A DNA stretch of 64,000 bases from Komagataeibacter oboediens (lineage in GTDB: Bacteria; Pseudomonadota; Alphaproteobacteria; Acetobacterales; Acetobacteraceae), in the NCBI RefSeq assembly GCF_003207815.1, contig NZ_NKTX01000006.1, forward strand, positions 1 through 64,000. Direction: 5' to 3'. Numbering within the stretch: the first letter of the stretch is position 1; each line of letters begins with the position of its first letter. The translations under genes and the position numbers were made by a program. Below are positions 10,225 to 19,338 of the stretch, piece by piece. The notes under the pieces are model-generated. The model saw only the letters and a program-made list of their open reading frames with translations. It did no database searches and was not told the DNA's origin.

Positions 10225-11573
10225 GCCGCAAGCCCGGCGCCGATGCTGTTCATGAGCGTGATGAAACCGGGGAAGCTGGTATCGATGAACGCGGTATCAT
10301 CAACGGAAACCGGCTTGCCCGCCGCAAGGCCCATGACGATGGCACTCATGGCCAGGCGATGATCCATGCGCGTCTGGACCAGTCCGCCACCGGGGATCGC
10401 GCCCCCCGTACCATGCACGATCATGTCATCGCCCACAACCTCGACCTTCACGCCATTGGCCTCCAGCAGGGCGACCGTGGCGGCAAGGCGGTCGCTTTCC
10501 TTCACCCGCAGTTCCTCCAGCCCGCGAAAGCGCGACTGCCCCGTGGCATGGGCCGCGACCACCGCAAGGACAGGGTATTCGTCAATCATGGACGGCGCAC
10601 GGGTGGCGGGCACGTCCACGCCATGCAGCGCGCCTGCGGTGGCGGTGATGTCGCCCACGGGCTCGCCCCCTTCCACGCGTTCGTTGCTGATGACCAGATC
10701 GGCGCCCATTTCCTTCAGCGAGGTGAACAGTCCGGTGCGTAGCGGGTTCAGCCCCACGCCGCGCACGCTGACTGCCGACCCCGGCACCAGCAGGGCCGCC
10801 GCCAGCACAAAAGCCGCCGATGACGGATCGCCCGGCACCACGATATCACGCGCGACCAGTTCGGGCCTGCCCTGCAGGGTTATGACCCGGCCACCCGCCC
10901 CCATGGGTTCGACATGCACGCTCGCACCGAAATGACGCAGCATGTTTTCGGTATGGTCACGGGTTGCCACGGGTTCTTCCACCCGGGTCTCGCCCTGTGC
11001 ATTCAGCCCCGCCAGCAGCACGGCCGACTTCACCTGCGCTGACGCCACCGGCAGGCGGTAGGACAGCGGCGGCGGGTTGGCGTTTCCCTGTATGGCCAGT
11101 GGCAGACGCCCGCCCTGACGCGACAGGAACACGGCACCCGTCGCCGCCAGGGGGTCCATCACCCGCTTCATCGGGCGGCCACGCAGGCTGCCGTCGCCCG
11201 TCATGACCGAGGTGAAGCCGTGGCTGGCCAGAATGCCCGACAGCAGCCGCGCCGCCGTGCCCGAATTGCCCATGTCCAGCACGTCCGCCGGTTCATGCAG
11301 CCCGTCCAGACCGCAGCCCCGAACCGTCCATGTTCCCGCGCCCGTGCGGGTGATGTCCGCCCCCAGCGCGCGCATGGCGTCCGCGGTGCGCAGCACGTCC
11401 TCGCCTTCCAGCAGGCCGGTGATGTGGGTCGTGCCACGCGCAAGGGCCGCGAACATCAGCGAACGGTGGCTGATTGATTTGTCACCCGGAACCTGGACCG
11501 AACCGGAAAGGGGCGCGCGCGGGGCATGGACCGTCAGCGCGCGGACGGAAGATTGGACATGATCGGTTTTCAT
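10221..11573 (-). CDS. aroA: 3-phosphoshikimate 1-carboxyvinyltransferase (EPSP synthase)
   Basis: AroA joins PEP to shikimate-3-phosphate in the shikimate pathway. The 450-residue protein resembles the CP4-like (class II) branch: PGDKSISHRS at 29-38, ITGLLEGEDVLRT, then PVASAQVKSAVLLAGLN, RDHTE and EELRVKESDRLAA. In the PEP-site loop it reads GNSGTA (102-107). Gly105 stands where the glyphosate-insensitive CP4 enzyme has alanine, by my own alignment. It is the first gene of the aroA-cmk-rpsA run and is divergent from the FYDLN gene. Confidence 0.95.
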   Translation of the reverse strand: MKTDHVQSSVRALTVHAPRAPLSGSVQVPGDKSISHRSLMFAALARGTTHITGLLEGEDVLRTADAMRALGADITRTGAGTWTVRGCGLDGLHEPADVLDMGNSGTAARLLSGILASHGFTSVMTGDGSLRGRPMKRVMDPLAATGAVFLSRQGGRLPLAIQGNANPPPLSYRLPVASAQVKSAVLLAGLNAQGETRVEEPVATRDHTENMLRHFGASVHVEPMGAGGRVITLQGRPELVARDIVVPGDPSSAAFVLAAALLVPGSAVSVRGVGLNPLRTGLFTSLKEMGADLVISNERVEGGEPVGDITATAGALHGVDVPATRAPSMIDEYPVLAVVAAHATGQSRFRGLEELRVKESDRLAATVALLEANGVKVEVVGDDMIVHGTGGAIPGGGLVQTRMDHRLAMSAIVMGLAAGKPVSVDDTAFIDTSFPGFITLMNSIGAGLAA

Positions 11574-11751
11574 ACGCCATCCAATTCCGTATTCCGGGTG
11601 GCAAAGTCAATCGCAGATCGGCATGATCGTCCTACCGGCGCATGCCCCGGTGTTTGACATTCCGCCTACAAACTGGCATGGGGCTGCGCCTTTTGCCACT
11701 TCCGGATATCGTGGCTTCATTCATAATCAAAACAGGATCGACAGGTTCAAG

Positions 11752-12090
11752 ATGGCTCAGTCCAACCTCGGCACCAAACGTGTCTGTGTCTCCTGCAGCG
11801 CCCGTTTCTACGATCTGAACAAGAATCCGGCCGTCTGCCCCAAATGCGGCGCTGAACAGCCCGTGGAACTGCCCCGCGTCCGTCGCCCGGTGGAAGCTGC
11901 CCCCGAATCCAAGCCCAAGACGGCTGATAACGCGCTTGAGAACGACGTCGATGTCGATCTGGACACCGACGCCGATGATGATGATGACACCGTCCTGCCC
12001 GACGATGCGGGCCTTGATGACGACGATGACGACGACATCAGCAGCGCCGACATCGACGTGAAGACCGACAAGGACGACCACGACAACTGA
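11752..12090 (+). CDS. FYDLN acid family zinc-ribbon protein (TIGR02300-type)
   Basis: This is a 112-residue protein of unknown function found across Alphaproteobacteria. The N-terminal 40 residues hold a four-cysteine zinc ribbon (C12, C15, C29, C32) around the family tag ARFYDLNKNP. The second half is extremely acidic, with repeated runs of aspartate. The start MAQSNLGTKR is chosen because the family begins there; an upstream in-frame start at 11623 adds 43 residues that look non-coding. A terminator follows immediately. The function cannot be deduced; a zinc-bound, acidic, perhaps RNA-polymerase- or ribosome-associated role is speculation. Confidence 0.88.
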   Translation: MAQSNLGTKRVCVSCSARFYDLNKNPAVCPKCGAEQPVELPRVRRPVEAAPESKPKTADNALENDVDVDLDTDADDDDDTVLPDDAGLDDDDDDDISSADIDVKTDKDDHDN

Positions 12091-12097
12091 CCTGATC

Positions 12098-12129
12098 CGG
12101 CCCGGAGCACACCGCCCCGGGCCGTTTTT
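12098..12129 (+). terminator. Rho-independent terminator after the FYDLN gene
   Basis: CGGCCCGG at 12098-12105 pairs with CCGGGCCG at 12117-12124, followed by five T. Confidence 0.88.
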
Positions 12130-12132
12130 GCA

Positions 12133-12534
12133 TCAGGCGTCGGGATTGCGGCGTTCGATCTCGACCCCGACCGATTCGGCATCGTCGAAAATATCGAGCT
12201 TTTCCACGCAGACGCGCGTGATGCGGACACGCCTGTCCGCCAGCACCCCCGCTGCGATTCGTTCGGCCAGTGTTTCCACCAGCGCGACATGGCCCTGCGC
12301 CACCAGTTCGCGCACCAGCAGCACCACACGTTCATATGATACCGTGCGCCCCAGGTCATCCGGGCCCACCTCCAGCGTCGTACTGTCCGGCACGCCAAAG
12401 GCCACGTTGACCCGGATACGCTGGGTCACCCCCTGTTCATGTTCAAACACGCCGATATGGGCATCCAGCACCATATTGCGCACAAACAGGCAGCGCAGGG
12501 GCTGCGACCCGTTCCATGACGGCAGCACGGACAT
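12133..12534 (-). CDS. folB: Dihydroneopterin aldolase
   Basis: FolB cleaves dihydroneopterin to 6-hydroxymethyl-dihydropterin and glycolaldehyde in folate synthesis. The 133-residue protein shows the family pattern: VRNMVLDAHIGVFEHE at the N-terminus, VSYERVV in the middle, LVETLAERIA, and VEKLDIFDDAESVGVEI, which contains the conserved lysine. It is the last gene of the dnaX-ybaB-recR-SDR-folB run. The preceding SDR looks like a pteridine reductase, so the two probably act on related pterins. Confidence 0.93.
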   Translation of the reverse strand: MSVLPSWNGSQPLRCLFVRNMVLDAHIGVFEHEQGVTQRIRVNVAFGVPDSTTLEVGPDDLGRTVSYERVVLLVRELVAQGHVALVETLAERIAAGVLADRRVRITRVCVEKLDIFDDAESVGVEIERRNPDA

Positions 12535-12558
12535 GATGTTTCCTGTCGGTTGGGGTGT

Positions 12559-13344
12559 TCAGGCGGGACGCGACGCCGGGGACCACTGCATATGCTGCCC
12601 CCCGTCCAGGGCGAGCATCTGCCCCGTCACGGATGGCAGGCATAGCAGCGAAAGCGCCGCGCGCGCGATTTCATCCGGCGTCGCCCCATACCCCAGCGGG
12701 ACGGAGGCGCATTGCCGGGCGAACTGTTCCGCCGTCTGTCTGGGCGTGGGCAGCACCGGACCGGGACCAATGGCGTTGACCCGGATCCGGCGCGGCGCCA
12801 GCGCCAGCGCCATGGTCTGGGTCAGTGTCCATAACGCGGTCTTGGACATGGTATAGCTGACAAAATGCGGGGTCAGCGACCACACGCGTTCATCCAGCAT
12901 GTTCAGCACCATACCCTCTGCCCCCTGCGGCAGCAGGCGGGCGAATTCCTGGATCAGGACAAAGGGCGCGCGGGTGTTGGGTTCCATATGGGCATCCCAG
13001 CCCGCCCGCGTGGCGTCATCCCATTCATCGCGGCGGAAGGTGCTGGCATTGTTCACCAGCACGCCCACCGGCCCCAACGCCTGCGTGACAGCAGGCAGCA
13101 GGGGATGGACCGTTTCCTCCCGCGACAGGTCGGCCTGAACGACATGGGTCCTGCGGCCCAGCGCCCGGATGTCCGATGCCGTCCTGTCGGCGGCACTGGC
13201 GGATTCGTTGTAATGGATGGCAATGTCAAAACCCGCGCGCGCCAGTTCCAGCGCAATGGCGCGGCCCAGGCGGGCAGCGCCCCCCGTTACCAGCGCCACG
13301 CGCGGGATGGCGGGCGACACCGGCCATGGGAACGGCCCGGTCAT
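12559..13344 (-). CDS. PTR1/FolM-like pteridine reductase of the SDR family
   Basis: This short-chain dehydrogenase (261 residues) likely reduces a dihydropterin or dihydrofolate with NADPH. The cofactor loop is TGGAARLG at 20-27, with NNAS at 98-101. The active-site tyrosine and lysine are Y164 and K168. At the usual serine position, 13 residues before the tyrosine, stands Asp151 (NMLDER), giving an Asp-Tyr-Lys triad as in trypanosomatid PTR1. This and its position next to folB support a pterin substrate. The ATG overlaps the recR stop by four bases. FolM-type dihydromonapterin reductase is the closest named role; the substrate is inferred. Confidence 0.8.
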   Translation of the reverse strand: MTGPFPWPVSPAIPRVALVTGGAARLGRAIALELARAGFDIAIHYNESASAADRTASDIRALGRRTHVVQADLSREETVHPLLPAVTQALGPVGVLVNNASTFRRDEWDDATRAGWDAHMEPNTRAPFVLIQEFARLLPQGAEGMVLNMLDERVWSLTPHFVSYTMSKTALWTLTQTMALALAPRRIRVNAIGPGPVLPTPRQTAEQFARQCASVPLGYGATPDEIARAALSLLCLPSVTGQMLALDGGQHMQWSPASRPA

Positions 13345-13937
13345 GCCGGCCTGCGCGCCATGATGGCAGCGGCAAGCGTGCCGTCATCCAGCACGTCCAA
13401 CGCACCGCCCACCGGCACGCCCTGCCCCACGCGGCTGACCTGCACATCAAAGCGGGCGAGGCGTTCATGCAGCCAGTGCATGGTGGTCGCCCCCTCCACC
13501 GTGGTGCCCAGCGCAAGGATCACCTCGCGCACCCCGCCTGCAGCGATACGGTCGAACAGGGGCTGCACATTCAGGTCATCCGGTCCCATGCCTGACAAGG
13601 CGGACAGCGTGCCGCCCAGCACCTGGTACACGCCCCGATGCACGCCCGCACGTTCCAGCGCCCACAGGTCGCCCACGTTTTCCACCACGCAGACCAGCCC
13701 GTCATCACGCGCCGGGTCCGCACAGATGCCGCACGGGTCGGTGGTATCAAGGTTGCCGCAGGTCGAACAGGTCCGCACGGCGCGGGCCGCCTGCTCCATT
13801 GCCTCGGCAAGGGGCAGCATCCGTGCATGGGGCTGACGCAGCAGGGCAAGGGCCGCGCGCCGGGCGGACCGCGGCCCCAGTCCCGGCAGGCGACCCAACA
13901 GGGTCACCAGCCGGTCAATTTCGCCCCTGCCGCTCAT
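13341..13937 (-). CDS. recR: Recombination mediator RecR
   Basis: RecR acts with RecO (and RecF) to load RecA on gapped DNA. The 198-residue length is standard. Visible are the N-terminal helix-hairpin-helix LPGLGPRSARRAALALL, the four-cysteine zinc finger CSTCGNLDTTDPCGIC, and the Toprim domain starting VCVVENVGDLWALE. The sequence is complete, with no missing motif. It sits between ybaB and the pteridine reductase; dnaX-ybaB-recR is one of the most conserved bacterial gene orders. Confidence 0.97.
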   Translation of the reverse strand: MSGRGEIDRLVTLLGRLPGLGPRSARRAALALLRQPHARMLPLAEAMEQAARAVRTCSTCGNLDTTDPCGICADPARDDGLVCVVENVGDLWALERAGVHRGVYQVLGGTLSALSGMGPDDLNVQPLFDRIAAGGVREVILALGTTVEGATTMHWLHERLARFDVQVSRVGQGVPVGGALDVLDDGTLAAAIMARRPA

Positions 13938-13959
13938 TCATATCCCCCGGTGTTACGGA

Positions 13960-14283
13960 TCAGAACGGGAATTTCATCCCGCCCGGCAGGCTCAGGCCGC
14001 CCGTGACCTTCTTCATTTCCTCGCTGGCGGTGGCGTCCAGCTTCTTGCGGGCATCAGCGCTGGCCGCAAGGATCAGGTCCTGCAGCATTTCCATCTCGGC
14101 CGGGTCCGCCAGCTTGGGGTCGATACGGATCGCCTTCATGTCGCCCTTGCCGTTCATGGTAATGGTCACCATGCCTGCGCCCGCACTGCCTTCAATCGTC
14201 ATGTCTTCCAGCTTGGCCTGCATTTCTTCCATGCGGGCCTGCATCTGCGTGGCCTGTTTCATCAGGCCGGCAAGATTTTTCAT
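13960..14283 (-). CDS. YbaB/EbfC family nucleoid-associated protein
   Basis: This small DNA-binding protein (107 residues) forms dimers with a tweezer-like shape. The N-terminal heptad-like helix [20 protein letters not shown] and the central [18 protein letters not shown] are typical. It lies 15 bases downstream of dnaX and 22 bases before recR, the usual place for this gene. Its role is general (nucleoid organisation and regulation) rather than pathway-specific. Confidence 0.95.
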   Translation of the reverse strand: MKNLAGLMKQATQMQARMEEMQAKLEDMTIEGSAGAGMVTITMNGKGDMKAIRIDPKLADPAEMEMLQDLILAASADARKKLDATASEEMKKVTGGLSLPGGMKFPF

Positions 14284-14298
14284 ATTCAGTTCCTCTCT

Positions 14299-16314
14299 TC
14301 AGGCAAAATCATCTGCATCCAGATCGTCCTCTTCTACCAGATCGGCATCAAGAGGCGCGAATTCGAGATCCGGAGCCAAATTCTGGACCGCCATTTCTTC
14401 CGGGGGCAGGCCGTAATCATCAAGCGCATGGTCCGTGACCTCACCAAGGCGGGCCGTGGGGAAAACCTGCATCGCGGCCTGCACCAGCGGGTGGGCCTGT
14501 GCCGCCGCGCGGTGAAGCTGGATGATCTCCGCCCCCTGTTCGGCCAGGGTTGCCTCCCCTTCTGCCTCCGACAGGCGGACCTGCCATGCGGGATCGCCTG
14601 TGCCTTCGCGCAGTATGGTTTCCAGACGCCGGGCCAGACCCGGCAGGCTGTTGCGCTCGACACGGATCTCGATCAGGGGCGGAGCAAAGGACACCAGATG
14701 CGTCGCATGCCGCAGGTGACCATGCAGCATGGCGTCACGGCCAGAAACGAATGCCACGGTCTCGCGCCATGTCCGCGGCGGGGCGAGCGGTTCCGGCGCG
14801 GGAGCGGTTTCCTCGACCCTGCCGGTCCGGGGTGCTGCGGGACGTGGCGTGCCCTCAACCTGCATGCCGCCATTGGCCACCATGCGGATCGCGCCACCAT
14901 CGCCCCCGACGGGCGGGCCACCGGCTACGGTTGGCGCGGAAACCGCCGGGCCGGACGCGCTGTTGTCCCCACCCGCAGGCTCCGGCACGTGCAGGGGGGC
15001 CGTCTCCGCATCCTGCCCCAGCATCTTGCGCACAAGATCACCCGGCGGCGGCAGGTCGGCCACGTAACACAGGCGGATCAGCACCATTTCGGCGGCCTGC
15101 CTGCGATCAGGGGCCTGTTCCACTTCTGACAGGCCCTTGAGCAGCATCTGCCATGTCCGCCCCAGCACCGGCACGGGCACACGTTCAGCCAGGGCAGCAC
15201 CCCGCTGGCGTTCGGCTTCGGGCAGTTCGGGGTTGTCGCGCAGCGCCGGAATCGCCTTGATGCGCGACACCGTGTGGACCAGTTCCAGCACATCCCCCAG
15301 CATCACGCCCAGGTCACCGCCGCGCACATAGACATCCGCCGTAATGGCCAGCGCCCGGTCGGGTTTTCCCTCCAGCACCGCATCCAGCAGGTCAAACACC
15401 AGTCCGCGATCCGCCAGCCCCAGCATGCCTGCAACAAGATCTACGCCAATGGGGGCTGCATCCGTGCCGCCTTCCCCATCCAGCGTGCCCTGGGCAATGG
15501 CCTGATCCAGCAGCGACAGCCCGTCACGCACCGACCCGTCCGCAGCCCGCGCGATGAGTGACAGGGCATCGGAAGAAAAGCGGACATGTTCGGCCTGCGC
15601 CACGCGGTCGAAATGTGCGGCCAGTTCCACCTGCGGCACACGGCGCAGGGCAAAGGTCTGGCAGCGTGACAGGACGGTGACCGGCACCTTGCGCAGTTCG
15701 GTGGTCGCGAAAATGAAGGTGACCTGTGCGGGCGGTTCCTCCAGCGTCTTGAGCAATGCATTGAACGCATTGCGCGAAAGCATGTGCACTTCATCGATGA
15801 TGAACACCTTCATGCGTCCCTGCATGGGACGGAATCGGGTGGCTTCGATGATCTCGCGCACGTCATCGACACCGGTGCGCGACGCGGCATCCATTTCCAG
15901 CACATCGGGGTGCCGGTCCGCCAGGATGGCGACACAGTTGGGGCAGACGCCGCACGGGTCGGCCGTGGGGCCGCCCCTGCCATCCGGCCCGGTGCAGTTC
16001 AGGGCACGCGCGATGATCCGCGCCGTGGTGGTCTTGCCCACGCCGCGCACGCCCGTCAGCATGAACGCATGCGCGACACGCCCCAGCGCAAAGGCGTTGC
16101 GCAGGATTCGGACGGTGGTTTCCTGTCCGATCAGGTCATCAAAGGTGGTGGGGCGATATTTCCGGGCCAGTACCCGGTAGGGCGCGGCAGGGGCGACATC
16201 CTGCATGGCCGGTGCGGGCGGCTGCGGTGCGTCACCAAAAAGTCCGGGGCCGTCTGCGGGCGGCGCAGGCAGCCCGGCCTCCTCGGAACGATCCTGATCC
16301 GACGGGACGGTCAT
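14299..16314 (-). CDS. dnaX: DNA polymerase III subunits gamma and tau
   Basis: DnaX is the ATPase of the clamp loader and, as tau, couples polymerase cores. The AAA+ module follows RKYRPTTFDDLIGQE with Walker A GVRGVGKTTT, a zinc-binding cysteine cluster (CTG...CGVCPNC), Walker B FIIDEVHML and SRC motif VLSRCQTF. The C-terminal third is proline-rich and divergent, then acidic. I chose the start MTVPSDQDRSEE at 16314; an in-frame ATG at 16368 would add 18 residues (MSPWRFTRD...) and leave only about 27 bases to ffs. Either is possible. It heads the ybaB-recR-SDR-folB run. Confidence 0.93.
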   Translation of the reverse strand: MTVPSDQDRSEEAGLPAPPADGPGLFGDAPQPPAPAMQDVAPAAPYRVLARKYRPTTFDDLIGQETTVRILRNAFALGRVAHAFMLTGVRGVGKTTTARIIARALNCTGPDGRGGPTADPCGVCPNCVAILADRHPDVLEMDAASRTGVDDVREIIEATRFRPMQGRMKVFIIDEVHMLSRNAFNALLKTLEEPPAQVTFIFATTELRKVPVTVLSRCQTFALRRVPQVELAAHFDRVAQAEHVRFSSDALSLIARAADGSVRDGLSLLDQAIAQGTLDGEGGTDAAPIGVDLVAGMLGLADRGLVFDLLDAVLEGKPDRALAITADVYVRGGDLGVMLGDVLELVHTVSRIKAIPALRDNPELPEAERQRGAALAERVPVPVLGRTWQMLLKGLSEVEQAPDRRQAAEMVLIRLCYVADLPPPGDLVRKMLGQDAETAPLHVPEPAGGDNSASGPAVSAPTVAGGPPVGGDGGAIRMVANGGMQVEGTPRPAAPRTGRVEETAPAPEPLAPPRTWRETVAFVSGRDAMLHGHLRHATHLVSFAPPLIEIRVERNSLPGLARRLETILREGTGDPAWQVRLSEAEGEATLAEQGAEIIQLHRAAAQAHPLVQAAMQVFPTARLGEVTDHALDDYGLPPEEMAVQNLAPDLEFAPLDADLVEEDDLDADDFA

Positions 16315-16395
16315 TGATGCATCCGGGCTGGAGAAGTGGCGATCGCGCGTAAAGCGCCATGGCGACACGGAAACTTTCGGGTGGAAGACCGGCCA

Positions 16396-16487
16396 TAACC
16401 CGGACGAAACTCACTACGGCTGCTTCCTTCCGGACCTGACCAGGTTAGCAAGGTATCCGTCTACAACCGATCTCCCGAGCGGGTTCT
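16396..16487 (-). ncRNA. ffs: Signal recognition particle RNA (small bacterial type, 4.5S)
   Basis: On the minus strand the near-invariant SRP loop core GGTCAGGTCCGGAAGGAAGC is present at about 16419-16440, inside a long hairpin. The 5' end AACCCG and 3' end CGGGTT pair, which sets the rough limits. The RNA binds Ffh to target membrane proteins. It stands directly upstream of dnaX, as in many Alphaproteobacteria. Exact ends are estimated from the pairing. Confidence 0.93.
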
Positions 16488-16512
16488 AACACATACACCC
16501 GCCCCATGCACA

Positions 16513-16540
16513 AGGGGGCGATGGAAAAAATCGCGCCCCT
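16513..16540 (-). terminator. Probable terminator hairpin after ggt
   Basis: AGGGGCG(C)GAT pairs with ATCGCCCC(C)T around a T-rich loop, just after the ggt stop. No clear T-tract follows, so termination is only probable. Confidence 0.4.
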
Positions 16541-16545
16541 TCCCC

Positions 16546-18321
16546 TTATTCCCCGACAGCGGCACCGGACTGGTGGCGCATGTCCGCCCCGCCATAATAA
16601 CGGGCCTGTCCGGCCCTGCCGATCCGTGGGCCACCCGAAAGAATGCTTTCGGCCAGCCCCCACGGGGCATGTTCCTCGATATGGTAGCCTTCACGCGTCA
16701 GGGTACGCACCACGGCGGGCGACAGCGCGCCATGTTCCACCTGCACCACATCGGGCTGCCACTGTTCATGGATACGCGGCAGGTCAACCGCCTGCTGCAC
16801 ATCCAGCCCGTAATCGATCATACCCGTCAGCACCGACAGGATGATGGTGGGAATGCGCGACCCGCCCGGGCTACCCACCACCATGACCGGCTGCCCCCCA
16901 CGGGAAACAATGGTGGGGGCCATGGATGAAAGCGGCGTCTTGCCCGGGGCGATGGCATTGGCGGCACTGCCAACAATGCCGAACATGTTCGGCGCGCCCG
17001 GACGGCTGGAGAAGTCATCCATTTCATCATTCATCACGATGCCGGTGCGCCCCGCGACGACCCCCGCCCCGAACCAGCCATTCAGCGTATAGGTCACGGC
17101 CACCGCCGTGCCGTCCTGATCCGCGATGGAATAATGGGTGGTTTCTTCCTTCTCGGGCTCCGCAACACCCGGGTGCAGGCTGGCGGATGACACGGCATGG
17201 TTCAGCGGCAGGGCCTGACGGACCTGCTGCGCATAGGCCGGGTCGATCAGGTGCGCGACCGGGTTGTTCACGAAGGCCGGGTCGCCCAGATCCTGCCGGT
17301 CGGCATAGGCGTGGCGCATGGCCTCGACCTCACGCTGCACGCCCGCCGCCGTATGCAGCCCCAGGGCGTGCAGGTCATAACCGGACAGGATGTTCAGCAT
17401 TTCGCATAATGCGACGCCCCCCCCGCTGGGCGGCGGCGCGGTATCGATGTGGTAGCCACGGTATTCACATGACAGCGGCGCCATCATGCGCGTGTGGTAA
17501 CTGGTAAAATCCTTGCGCGACAGGATCCCGCCGCCCTTGCGGCTGCTTTTGACGATTTCCTTCGCAACCGGGCCGTCATAGAACGCCCGCGCGCCATCGC
17601 GCGCGATCCGTTCCAGTGTGCGGGCCAGATCAGCCTGCACCAGCCGTTCGCCCGCAGCCAGCGGCGTGCCATCGGGATGCAGGAAAATCGCGCGTGCGTA
17701 GGGGTCTTTGGCAAACGCTGCCGTCGCGGTGTGCAGCAGGTCGACATCGCTCTGCTTCAGGATGAAACCGTCACGCGCAAGGGCGATGGCCGGGGCCATG
17801 ACATCGGCGCGCGACAGCCTGCCCCAGCGGCCGTGCACCTCCTCCATCCCCGCCACGGTACCCGGCACGGCCACCGACCGCCAGCCCGCGGTGGATGCCC
17901 CGGCAATGACCTGACCCGATGCATCCTGGTACATGGTGGGCGTCGCCGCGCCCGGCGCATGTTCGCGGAAATCAATAAAAGTGACATGCCCATCCGGCGT
18001 GCGCAGGGTCATGAACCCCCCGCCACCGATATTACCCGCTGCGGGATAGACCACGGCCAGCGCGTAACCCACGGCGACGGCCGCATCCACCGCATTCCCC
18101 CCGCGCGCCATGATGTCGGCACCGACGCGGGATGCGAGATCCTGCGCGCTGACCACCATCGCATGCTGTCCCGGCGTGGGGGCCAGCCCGACAGCCTGCC
18201 CGGTGCGTGTCGTCTCAAAGGCCAGCGGGTCGCTTACCGCGGCCTGTCCCGCATCCGGCACGGCCGCCACAAGGCACGCAAAAAGGGCGGCGCTGTACCG
18301 CAGGCTACGGGAAAAGGACAT
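16546..18321 (-). CDS. ggt: Gamma-glutamyltransferase (periplasmic, self-cleaving)
   Basis: GGT hydrolyses glutathione and transfers gamma-glutamyl groups in the periplasm. The 591-residue precursor has a signal peptide (MSFSRSLRYSAALFACLVAA, cleavage after AGQA near 27). The small subunit would begin at Thr394 in the autocatalytic motif TTHYSIADQDG. VTYTLNGWFGAGVV and the substrate loop GSPGGSRIPT are both present. The start at 18321 is chosen for its signal peptide and the GGAG ribosome site just upstream; an earlier in-frame start adds 44 residues with no export logic. It stands alone between ffs and map. Confidence 0.93.
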   Translation of the reverse strand: MSFSRSLRYSAALFACLVAAVPDAGQAAVSDPLAFETTRTGQAVGLAPTPGQHAMVVSAQDLASRVGADIMARGGNAVDAAVAVGYALAVVYPAAGNIGGGGFMTLRTPDGHVTFIDFREHAPGAATPTMYQDASGQVIAGASTAGWRSVAVPGTVAGMEEVHGRWGRLSRADVMAPAIALARDGFILKQSDVDLLHTATAAFAKDPYARAIFLHPDGTPLAAGERLVQADLARTLERIARDGARAFYDGPVAKEIVKSSRKGGGILSRKDFTSYHTRMMAPLSCEYRGYHIDTAPPPSGGGVALCEMLNILSGYDLHALGLHTAAGVQREVEAMRHAYADRQDLGDPAFVNNPVAHLIDPAYAQQVRQALPLNHAVSSASLHPGVAEPEKEETTHYSIADQDGTAVAVTYTLNGWFGAGVVAGRTGIVMNDEMDDFSSRPGAPNMFGIVGSAANAIAPGKTPLSSMAPTIVSRGGQPVMVVGSPGGSRIPTIILSVLTGMIDYGLDVQQAVDLPRIHEQWQPDVVQVEHGALSPAVVRTLTREGYHIEEHAPWGLAESILSGGPRIGRAGQARYYGGADMRHQSGAAVGE

Positions 18322-18394
18322 GTTGGCTCCGTTATTGATAATCCGTTCCGGCGCTGCCTTCCCCCGAACCACCCGTTGCAGGGGAAGCCAGCCC

Positions 18395-19201
18395 CTATGC
18401 GACCGGGTAAGGCGGGCAGGTATAGCCCGCAGGCGAAAGGGTGAAGACCTCACACCCGTCTTCCGTCACACCCAGCATGTGTTCGAACTGGGCCGACAGG
18501 GAACGGTCGCGGGTGACGGCAGTCCAGCCATCCTCAAGGATCTTCACATCGGGACGGCCGGTATTGAGCATCGGTTCGATGGTGAAGAACATGCCCGGAC
18601 GCAGGACCAGCCCCTCACCGGGGCGGCCGTAATGCAGCACGTTGGGGGGCGCATGGAAGGTGCGTCCGATCCCATGACCGCAGAAATCCTGCACCACGGA
18701 AAAACGGCGCGCCTCGGCATAGGTCTGGATGATGTGCCCGATATCCCCCAGCGTCGCCCCCGGCCGCACGGCATCGATGGACAGCATGAGGGATTCGTAC
18801 GTCGCCTCGATCAGCTTCTGCGCCTTTATGGGCACCTTGCCGACGGTGTACATACGGCTGGTATCGCCATACCAGCCATCAAGGATAACGGTCACATCGA
18901 TATTCAGGATGTCGCCGTCCTTCAGTTCCCGCTCACCCGGTATGCCGTGGCAGACAACGTGGTTGATCGAGATGCAGCTGGATGCGGGATACCCCCGGTA
19001 ACCCAGCGTCGCGGGCACCGAGCCATTGGCGATCATGAAATCGTGGATCAGCCTGTCCAGCGCGCCCGTGGTGACCCCGGCGCGCACATGCGGCGTGATC
19101 ATGTCCAGCGTCCGTGCGGCAAGCTGGCCTGCGGCACGCATCCCGGCAAAATCCTCCGGGGAGTGGATCTGCACCCCACCGCCGCGCATATCGCCTTCCA
19201 T
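18395..19201 (-). CDS. map: Methionine aminopeptidase, type I
   Basis: The enzyme removes the initiator methionine from new proteins. The 268-residue protein shows the pita-bread fold signatures: SINHVVCHGIP, then metal ligands in NIDVTVILDGWYGDTS (two aspartates), the histidine of GHGIGRTFHAPPNV, and glutamates in FFTIEPML and near QFEHML. The start MEGDMRGGG is preceded at good distance by AAAGGA; a farther ATG (19228) would add nine residues. It ends with a proline-rich tail, PAGYTCPPYPVA. Confidence 0.95.
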   Translation of the reverse strand: MEGDMRGGGVQIHSPEDFAGMRAAGQLAARTLDMITPHVRAGVTTGALDRLIHDFMIANGSVPATLGYRGYPASSCISINHVVCHGIPGERELKDGDILNIDVTVILDGWYGDTSRMYTVGKVPIKAQKLIEATYESLMLSIDAVRPGATLGDIGHIIQTYAEARRFSVVQDFCGHGIGRTFHAPPNVLHYGRPGEGLVLRPGMFFTIEPMLNTGRPDVKILEDGWTAVTRDRSLSAQFEHMLGVTEDGCEVFTLSPAGYTCPPYPVA

Positions 19202-19338
19202 GGCGTTATCCTTTCCTGTGTTCGACACATGACCACCCGCCCGCAGTCATGAAGGGGACAACAGGAACACGTCTGACACGCCTGCCAGCCGCACCGGATG
19301 GATGTTGATGCCTTCTATACAGCGCCCACATCGCGCTG

